DNA of 49,401 nt, from contig JAJDXG010000011.1 in the NCBI GenBank assembly GCA_022823365.1, positions 1 to 49,401 on the forward strand, read 5' to 3'. The notes beneath the pieces were generated by a model. It saw only the letters and a list, made by a program, of their open reading frames with translations, did no database searches and had not been told where the DNA came from. Made by a program: the position numbers and the translations under genes. How positions within the stretch are numbered: the stretch's first letter is position 1; every line of letters begins with the position of its first letter. Positions 44,398 through 49,401 of this stretch are shown one piece after another. Origin of the DNA: Gemmatimonadota bacterium. Lineage in GTDB: Bacteria > Gemmatimonadota > Gemmatimonadetes > Longimicrobiales > Gaopeijiaceae.

Positions 44398-45354
44398 CTA
44401 CCCTGTCCGCGCTCGATCCCGCGCGATCACCACCCTGAACCCGATGAACTCGCGGCGCACATCCGGGCCGGCCGCACCCCGTATCGCAACCCGCACGTTG
44501 CGCACCGGGTCGCTGAACGACCCGCCGCGCATGACCCAAAGCGCGTCGCCCTCGATCCCCTCCCGGTCGTCCGCCTCGTCGTAGGGGTAGGGCTGCCAGG
44601 GGCTGCGGGTCCACTCCCAGACGTTGCCGCTCATGTCGCTCAGGCCGTAGGGGCACTCGGGGCAGGCCAGCTCGCCCGCGGGCGCGGGCCTCCCGGTCGC
44701 GAAGTTGGCCCGGTCCCGCCGCAACTCGTTTCCCCACGGGAAGATGCGCCCGTCGTCTCCGCGGGCGGCCTTCTCCCACTGCGCCTCACTCGGCAGCGTC
44801 ACGCGCCACCCCTCGGCGAGAAGGCTGCTCACTTCCGGGGGCGTCGCCGGAGAGTCGCGCAGCAGCTCCTCTAGCCAACGGCAATATGCCAGCGCGTCCG
44901 GCCAGGAGACGAACGCCACCGGATGGAGCGGCGGCCCCGCAAGCGCCTGCGGGTCGGCTGCATGGCCGGTGGCGCGCACGAAGGCACCGAACTGAGCCAC
45001 GGTGACCTCGCTGCGGCCGATGAAGAACGCCGGCACATCCACCGTGCCCTGCGGCTGGCCCGCACTCCACTGCTCGACATCGTAGGCGAGGGTGTCGATG
45101 CCCGGATCGCTCCCCATGAGGAAGGGCCCTGCCGGTATCTCCACAAAGCCCAGCAGGGAGTCGTCCGGGAGATGGCCGAGATCGGCGCGGTGGCCCGGAA
45201 GCCCGGGAGCGGGATCCGCGGATGGGGCGGGAGCGGTCTCGGTATTGCCGGTCCCCGACGCCGCGGACGCGGCCCTTGCCACCTGACTCCGGTAGTCCAG
45301 CCACACGCCCACGAAGATCAAGGCCGCCGCCACGAACACCGCCAGGAGTCTCAT
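44398..45354 (-). CDS. Membrane-anchored formylglycine-generating-enzyme (SUMF1)-like protein lacking catalytic cysteines
   Basis: A 318-residue protein. An N-terminal helix (MRLLAVFVAAALIFVGVWL) anchors an extracytoplasmic FGE-sulfatase (SUMF1) domain: VEIPAGPFLMGSDPG, IGRSEVTVAQFGAFV, VSWPDALAYCRWLEEL, TLPSEAQWEKAARGDDGRIFPWGNE (in two parts) and YGLSDMSGNVWEWT. At the position of the copper-binding catalytic cysteines in true formylglycine-generating enzymes, this protein reads WVMRGGSFSDPVRNVRVAIR, without cysteine. It is therefore probably a structural or carbohydrate/protein-binding relative. It follows the NqrB/RnfD-like gene by 19 bases. ATG 45354 is chosen for the membrane anchor. 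Confidence 0.85.
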   Translation of the reverse strand: MRLLAVFVAAALIFVGVWLDYRSQVARAASAASGTGNTETAPAPSADPAPGLPGHRADLGHLPDDSLLGFVEIPAGPFLMGSDPGIDTLAYDVEQWSAGQPQGTVDVPAFFIGRSEVTVAQFGAFVRATGHAADPQALAGPPLHPVAFVSWPDALAYCRWLEELLRDSPATPPEVSSLLAEGWRVTLPSEAQWEKAARGDDGRIFPWGNELRRDRANFATGRPAPAGELACPECPYGLSDMSGNVWEWTRSPWQPYPYDEADDREGIEGDALWVMRGGSFSDPVRNVRVAIRGAAGPDVRREFIGFRVVIARDRARTG

Positions 45355-45373
45355 CGGACCACGACTCCGGACC

Positions 45374-47011
45374 TCATTGCACCGCCATCCCCAGCCGTCC
45401 GCATGCAAACGCCCAGCCGTGGCTGCACGCGCGCTCGTACAGGGCCGGTTCCGGCATATCGACCAGGTTCAGGCCTCCCTCGCGCAGGAGCAGCCTGAGA
45501 TCCAGCGGGCGCGGCGGCGCGCGACTCACCACCGACGGATCGAGCAGGTTGACGCAGCCGGCCTGGAACTGCGCCTCGCACGCCCGCGCGAAGAAGCCCA
45601 GCGCGAGCTCCGCGTCAGGCTCCACGATCCGGCCCTCGACGTAGTGCGCGCCCAGCTCGTTGCACGCCCATCCCGCGTTGTCGGCGCAATAGCTCGCCTC
45701 GATCTGCACCAGCCGGTCACAGGCGCCCGCCCGGCCCTCCTCACACGCCTCCTGCCAGAACGGCAGCATGTCGCCCCGGTGGAGGCCGTCGGTGCGCCCG
45801 GTCGCGGTCATGGCGGCGAAGAACGTCGCCCATGCCGCCATGTGCACCAGGTTGGCCGTCGCCCACGGGACCTCGGTGAGGCGCCGGATGCGCGGACGGC
45901 TATGGAGCGAACGCACGTAGCGGTCGATCAGCGGCACGCTCAGGTTGAGCAGCGGCACGCACAGCAGCTTGTCGTAGAAGGTCGGGGCGCCCACCGCCTC
46001 GAGAAACCAGAACAGCCCGAAGACGCCGGCGCCGTAGAGCCCCCCGAAGATGGCCTTGCCGGTGCGCGTGCGCGGCGATGTCGACGGATCGGTGACCAAC
46101 AGGTGCAGTCCCAGGAAGACGGCAGCCGGAATCTCCGAGTCGATGAAGTAGGGAACCCCGGTCGCCGCTCCGTAGAGCGCGCTCATCCCGAAGAGCGCGG
46201 CCGCGGCAGACCCGGACACCAGGGTGACCCGGAAGAAGTACATCACAACCAGGCCGAGCCCGAACAGCAGCAGGTAGATGGCGGGAACGAAGGTGAGGGT
46301 GGTGGCGATGTCCCGCCCCCACGTCAGATCGCTTGTGCCCGTCGCGATCAGCACCAGCGAAAACAGTCCCAGCGAGAACGCCGAGGGATTGAAGATGTGC
46401 GTGCGCCGCCCCTCGCGCCGCCACTGCACGAACGCCTTCCCCAGGAAGCCTGCGGCCACCATGAGAAACTGGAGGTAGAACCAGTCGTCCGTGAACCAGA
46501 GGAAGAGGTTGGTGCTGAAGATGATGGGAAAGGGCCCGAAGCCGAGCACGTAGCGCTCGCCCCGCGACCACGCGAGCAGCATGTCGAACGCGTAGGCAAA
46601 GATCAGTTGCGCCAGCAGGAGCCCGGCGAAGTCATAGACCGGACGCCAGTACCAGCCCCAGACCGCGAACACCGCAAGCTGCACGAGGGCCTGGAGATAG
46701 TGCTGCGGGCGCAGGATGACCCGGAAGCCGCGGGAAGCGCCGGCGCGCGACAGCCTCGCGAACAGCACCCCCTGCCAGACCAGCAGCCCGGCCACCGCCG
46801 CAAGGAACGCGAAGGTGAGCCGGGCGTTGTCGGCAACGCGCGGCGCAAGCGAGAGAAGAAGGAGGCCGAGCGTCAGGACGAGCGGCACTAGGAAGATGCG
46901 GCGCAGGTCGCGAGACCTGGAGCTGATGCTGGCCTGCGACTCCAACGGCGTCCTCCCGGGCGGCGGGCTCACGGGCCAGTGCGGCCCTCGCTTGCGTTTC
47001 GCTGCGGCCAT
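45374..47011 (-). CDS. NqrB/RnfD-like membrane protein with Cys-rich Sel1-like C-terminal region
   Basis: A 545-residue protein. The first ~400 residues form about ten membrane helices resembling NqrB/RnfD/RnfE: THIFNPSAFSLGLFSLV (family-typical FNPxAFxL), LHLLVTDPSTSPRTRTGKAIFGGLY-type loop (LLVTDPSTSPRTRTGK) with lipid/metal-site look. The SGAT flavin-attachment motif of true NqrB/RnfD is not seen. The C-terminal ~130 residues are Sel1/HcpA-like repeats with paired cysteines: AGACDRLVQIEASYCADNAG, WACNELGAHYVEGR, ARACEAQFQAGCVNL and ACSHGWAFACGRLG. No other Rnf/Nqr subunits are nearby, so it may be a stand-alone electron-transfer or quinone protein. The ATG at 47011 is chosen; a TTG at 47056 is possible. 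Confidence 0.75.
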   Translation of the reverse strand: MAAAKRKRGPHWPVSPPPGRTPLESQASISSRSRDLRRIFLVPLVLTLGLLLLSLAPRVADNARLTFAFLAAVAGLLVWQGVLFARLSRAGASRGFRVILRPQHYLQALVQLAVFAVWGWYWRPVYDFAGLLLAQLIFAYAFDMLLAWSRGERYVLGFGPFPIIFSTNLFLWFTDDWFYLQFLMVAAGFLGKAFVQWRREGRRTHIFNPSAFSLGLFSLVLIATGTSDLTWGRDIATTLTFVPAIYLLLFGLGLVVMYFFRVTLVSGSAAAALFGMSALYGAATGVPYFIDSEIPAAVFLGLHLLVTDPSTSPRTRTGKAIFGGLYGAGVFGLFWFLEAVGAPTFYDKLLCVPLLNLSVPLIDRYVRSLHSRPRIRRLTEVPWATANLVHMAAWATFFAAMTATGRTDGLHRGDMLPFWQEACEEGRAGACDRLVQIEASYCADNAGWACNELGAHYVEGRIVEPDAELALGFFARACEAQFQAGCVNLLDPSVVSRAPPRPLDLRLLLREGGLNLVDMPEPALYERACSHGWAFACGRLGMAVQ

Positions 47012-47050
47012 GGATCTGAGGTCTCTACTTCGGCTTGACGGGAGGCACTT

Positions 47051-47073
47051 GACCAACTAGTCTGATCAACTAG
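47051..47073. promoter_or_regulatory. Direct/inverted repeat before the Phd/VapC module
   Basis: GACCAACTAG (47051-47060) and GATCAACTAG (47064-47073) are near-identical direct repeats 13 bases apart. CTAGT (47057-47061) and ACTAG (47069-47073) also form an inverted repeat. The site is in the divergent gap between the NqrB/RnfD-like gene and the antitoxin gene and is locally AT-rich. An operator for the antitoxin is plausible. Confidence 0.4.
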
Positions 47074-47136
47074 ACAGAAAACTGTGAGGATCGCGGTCGG
47101 CTCCACGGCGCCACCACTACACACGAGGCAATGTCC

Positions 47137-47376
47137 ATGATCGAGGTTGGGGCGTTCGATGCCAAGACCCATCTGTCCTCGCTTCTCAACAAGGTTGCTC
47201 AGGGAGAGGAAGTGCTCATCACCCGACGAGGCGTCCCCGTTGCCAGGCTCGTGCCTGCGGAAAAGGCAGATCGGTCTCGTGTCGCTCAGACGATCCAGAG
47301 GCTGCGGTCGCTGCGGAAGGGCGTCCAGCTTCGCGGCCTGAACTGGAAGGAACTTCGCGACGAGCGACGTCGGTGA
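47137..47376 (+). CDS. Phd/YefM-type antitoxin
   Basis: A 79-residue antitoxin of the Phd/YefM fold. The N-terminal DNA-binding and dimer part reads MIEVGAFDAKTHLSSLLNKV, then GEEVLITRRGVPVARLVPAE. This is the hallmark 'prevent-host-death' pattern with the ITRRGxPVARLVP strand. The C-terminal charged helix (LRSLRKGVQLRGLNWKELRDE) is the part that would wrap the toxin. I chose the ATG at 47137 because GAGG lies 8 bases upstream; the ATG at 47131 has too short a spacing. Its stop overlaps the toxin start (GTGA). Note the antitoxin is Phd-like although the toxin is a PIN/VapC protein, a combination that is common. Confidence 0.9.
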   Translation: MIEVGAFDAKTHLSSLLNKVAQGEEVLITRRGVPVARLVPAEKADRSRVAQTIQRLRSLRKGVQLRGLNWKELRDERRR

Positions 47377-47801
47377 GCGAGTTCGTGCTCGATTGCTCGG
47401 TTACGGTAGCGTGGTTTTTCGAAGACGAGGCAAGGCCCGAAACCGATGCGCTGCTCGACCGGACGATGGAGAGCGGTGCCCTGGTTCCGGGGCTCTGGCG
47501 GCTCGAAGTCGGCAACGTCCTGTCCCACGCAGAGCGAAGGAGACGCATCGATCCCTCGAAGATTGCGTCCTACGTGGATGTCCTGGCGCAGTTGCCCATT
47601 GCGACGGACCCCGAAACCGAGGAACGCGCGCTACGCGAAACCCTGGCTCTCGCTCGCCAGGAGAATCTGACAACCTATGACGCTGCGTACCTCGAGGTCG
47701 CAATGAGACGCGGGATACCCCTTGCGACACTTGACAAGGCGCTCATTCGGGCCGCGCGTCGCCTCGGGGTAGCCACACTGCCGCGAGGTGTTGGCCAGTG
47801 A
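47373..47801 (+). CDS. vapC: VapC-type PIN-domain ribonuclease toxin
   Basis: A 142-residue PIN-domain endonuclease. The acidic metal site is visible as Asp7 (FVLDCSVTVAWFF), Glu45 (LWRLEVGNVL), Asp103 (TTYDAAYLEVA) and Asp121 (LATLDKAL). VapC toxins cleave tRNAs or rRNA until bound by the antitoxin. The GTG start overlaps the antitoxin stop by GTGA. All four acidic residues are present, so the toxin looks intact. It ends 55 bases before the convergent rhodanese gene. Confidence 0.92.
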   Translation: MSEFVLDCSVTVAWFFEDEARPETDALLDRTMESGALVPGLWRLEVGNVLSHAERRRRIDPSKIASYVDVLAQLPIATDPETEERALRETLALARQENLTTYDAAYLEVAMRRGIPLATLDKALIRAARRLGVATLPRGVGQ

Positions 47802-47856
47802 CCGGCCGTGGCACGACCAGGTGATCGCCTCTCTGGCGCGAGCTAACGACCAACCC

Positions 47857-48765
47857 TCACCCCGGCGGTGGCTGCGGTCCCGTCTCCGCAGGCAGCCCCA
47901 GTAGGCTCCAGTCGTTCCAGGAGCCGTCGTAGAAGCGGGTTTCGTGGCCCATCAGGCGCGAGACGAAGTAGTTCACGCTGGCGCGCATCCCGATGTAGCA
48001 GTAGCTGATGACGGTCTCGCCCGGGTCGATGCCCGCGCGCCGGAAGAGGGTCTCCATCTGCTCGCTCGAAACGAAGCGCGGTTCCTCGCGCGAGACCATG
48101 AACTCCTCCCAGTAGACGTGCCCGGCGCCGGGGATGTGCCCCGGACGATAGGTGCCGTCGCGCCCGTTGTCCGCGCCGGTGTATTCGTCGTCGGGGCGGC
48201 CGTCGAGCAGGGCGTAGCCGGCCTGGCCGCGGCGTTCGTCCACCCAGTCCGCGTCCACGAACACGTCGTCCCGCGGGCGAGGCTCGAAGGCGCCGCGTCC
48301 GCCGGACACCGGGCCCGTCGCGACCTCCCGCCCCGCTTCCCGCCACGCGAAGAGCCCGCCGTCCAGAATGGAGACCCGCTCGTGGCCGAGGTGCTCGAGG
48401 GTGACGAAGGCGCGCGCGGCCGGGATGGGCGTACCGTAGAGGACGACGTGCAGGTCGTTGGATATGCCCGCCTGCCGGAACACCTCGACCACCTGCTCCA
48501 GCGGAGGAAGTTCGACCAGCCGCTCACCCACCTGGGTCACGATCTCCTGGTAGGGGAGGAAGCGCGCGCCCGGAATATGCCCTTCCAGGAAGGTCGACTT
48601 GTCGTATTCGACGTTCAGGAGCAGGAGGCCGGGATCGTCGAGACGCTCCGCGAGCCAGTCCTCGGTGACGAGGAGAGGATGGGTCTGCTGTGCCAGGCCC
48701 GAGGCCGGCAGCACTACGGCCAGCAGCGCCAGCACCCGTTGTACACTGTGTCGCTTGATCCGCAT
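47857..48765 (-). CDS. Exported two-domain rhodanese (thiosulfate/3-mercaptopyruvate sulfurtransferase type)
   Basis: A 302-residue sulfurtransferase with a signal peptide (MRIKRHSVQRVLALLAVV, ending near GLAQQ), so it acts outside the cytoplasm. Two rhodanese domains are present. The N-terminal one (about residues 30-150) is non-catalytic and has HVVLYGTPIPAARAF where the active loop would be. The C-terminal one has its catalytic Cys256 in VISYCYIGMRAS. Family signatures are EGHIPGARFLPYQ and YRPGHIPGAGHVYW. It transfers sulfane sulfur from thiosulfate or mercaptopyruvate to a thiophilic acceptor. It lies 14 bases after the Lhr-type helicase gene on the same strand; CcdA in the window could keep it reduced (inference). 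Confidence 0.92.
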   Translation of the reverse strand: MRIKRHSVQRVLALLAVVLPASGLAQQTHPLLVTEDWLAERLDDPGLLLLNVEYDKSTFLEGHIPGARFLPYQEIVTQVGERLVELPPLEQVVEVFRQAGISNDLHVVLYGTPIPAARAFVTLEHLGHERVSILDGGLFAWREAGREVATGPVSGGRGAFEPRPRDDVFVDADWVDERRGQAGYALLDGRPDDEYTGADNGRDGTYRPGHIPGAGHVYWEEFMVSREEPRFVSSEQMETLFRRAGIDPGETVISYCYIGMRASVNYFVSRLMGHETRFYDGSWNDWSLLGLPAETGPQPPPG

Positions 48766-48779
48766 GGTCCTGCTCCGTG

Positions 48780-49401
48780 TCAGGTGTTTGTTCGTCCCGT
48801 CGCGGCCGCGCGCCGTTTGCGGCCCATGTAGGAGCGCAGTGCCGGGGGAAGCGACCCGATGCGCGCGGCCCGCTCGATCTGGTTTGCGACCCCGTCTTCG
48901 TACTCGCCCAGCCGTACGAAGGCGCCCCCCTCGTGTGCCGCCACCGGGACGCCGTCCCGGTAGACGACCCGGCTTCTGGTGCTCTTCGCTATGCGCGGCC
49001 CCGGCGCGAGGATGCCGGTGAGGTTGAGCGGGTCGGCGGCGCTGACCGGGATCGGCCGGCCGGAAGGAGCTCTCCGGCGGATGCGGCGCAGCAGGCCCAC
49101 TGCCTCGGGGAGCGCAAACTGCTCGCCGGACACCCCGGTAACGAAGCGGCCACCGCGCACGTCGCCCCTCGCCTCCATGCGGCGGAGCGCGCGCACCAGC
49201 TGCCACCACGGCAACGTGCGCGGTTCGTTGTCGAGCAGCCGGCGGAAGACCACCCCGTAGCGGCGCAGCAGCACGCGGACGATCGAGGTCGCACGCGCCT
49301 CCTCACCCTCCCCCGCCCCGCCCCCGCCACCGGGCAGGCCGCGGCGCAGGAGCGACCACCGCCCAGCCGAGTCCACCCCGAAGGCGACCGACGACCGGCG
49401 G
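48780..49401 (-). CDS. lhr: C-terminal end of an Lhr-type ATP-dependent helicase (5' truncated by the window)
   Basis: The frame is open to the last base of the window, so only the final ~206 residues are visible. They match the C-terminal region of large Lhr-family (bacterial long helicase-related) proteins. A winged-helix-like part (IVRVLLRRYGVVFRRLLDNE, then PWWQLVRALRRMEARGDVRG) is followed by GEQFALPEAVGLLRRIRR. The C-terminal module then reads PVSAADPLNLTGILAPG, RVVYRDGVPVAAHEGG and a basic tail. Lhr is a 3'-5' helicase linked to DNA repair and RNA processing. The ATPase domains lie beyond the window, so this call rests on the C-terminus alone. Confidence 0.75.
   Translation of the reverse strand, partial: RRSSVAFGVDSAGRWSLLRRGLPGGGGGAGEGEEARATSIVRVLLRRYGVVFRRLLDNEPRTLPWWQLVRALRRMEARGDVRGGRFVTGVSGEQFALPEAVGLLRRIRRRAPSGRPIPVSAADPLNLTGILAPGPRIAKSTRSRVVYRDGVPVAAHEGGAFVRLGEYEDGVANQIERAARIGSLPPALRSYMGRKRRAAATGRTNT

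Noticed and set aside
44398..45354. Active formylglycine-generating enzyme
   Set aside because: The catalytic cysteine pair is absent at the expected position and no sulfatase gene is nearby.
45374..47011. Part of a complete Rnf or Nqr complex
   Set aside because: No other subunit genes are seen and the SGAT flavin-attachment motif is absent.
1..49401. tRNA, rRNA, CRISPR arrays, insertion sequences or prophage genes
   Set aside because: I looked for T-arm-like and repeat-spacer patterns, transposases and integrases and found none that hold up.

Overview
The window is GC-rich chromosomal DNA, about two-thirds G+C by eye, with genes packed tightly on both strands. Many neighbouring genes share a 4-base ATGA, GTGA or TTGA stop/start overlap. 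I see no rRNA, tRNA, CRISPR array, insertion sequence or integrase. The gene content points to a Gemmatimonadota-like bacterium: DUF5916 barrel protein, TonB receptor paired with a DUF4249 lipoprotein, DUF2723 membrane protein, fused E1 alpha-beta dehydrogenase, a HEAT-cyclophilin lipoprotein, many lipoprotein signals. This assignment is inference from content; no marker gene in the window settles it.

Layout. 1-4516 (+): the tail of an unknown gene, a lipoprotein metallophosphoesterase, then an APC-family permease coupled to an aldo/keto reductase fused to a RidA domain. 4497-11962 (-): ten tightly spaced genes, in transcription order a small unknown protein, a SNARE-associated (DedA-like) membrane protein, CoaE, a PHP phosphoesterase, NrnA, an unknown protein, Fur, agmatinase, a phospholipase D-type enzyme and CcdA. 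12061-14031 (-) is acetoacetyl-CoA synthetase. 14208-19996 (+) holds an exported MtaD-like amidohydrolase, a DUF255 thioredoxin-like protein and an E1 alpha-beta fusion. 20050-25045 (-) holds MoeB-rhodanese, the DUF2723 protein and a barrel/TPR-like exported protein.

25208-30689 (-) is the most unusual block. It encodes a TonB-dependent receptor, a DUF4249 lipoprotein, a YHYH protein, a MORN/YwqK lipoprotein and a SCO1 copper chaperone, separated by very short gaps or overlapping, except for one gap of up to 82 bases. It may be an uncharacterised envelope system for acquiring or delivering a metal or ligand. An 81-base relic of a TonB receptor gene lies just past its last gene.

30873-38766 holds mtaB (-), an alpha/beta hydrolase, a methyltransferase and apt (+), then a PNPOx-like protein, an ornithine cyclodeaminase-like protein and the HEAT-cyclophilin lipoprotein (-). 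38964-43378 (+) has a membrane protein with three copies of a winged-helix-like repeat, translationally coupled to a DUF5916 outer-membrane protein. 43390-47801 is an accessory-looking stretch. A RES/Xre toxin-antitoxin pair and a Phd/VapC pair flank a two-gene unit: an NqrB/RnfD-like membrane protein with a Cys-rich Sel1-like tail, and a formylglycine-generating-enzyme-like protein that lacks the catalytic cysteines. The window closes (-) with an exported two-domain rhodanese and the C-terminal end of an Lhr-type helicase.

Gene-free stretches are all shorter than about 210 bases. Those with visible structure are listed as regulatory, terminator or pseudogene features.
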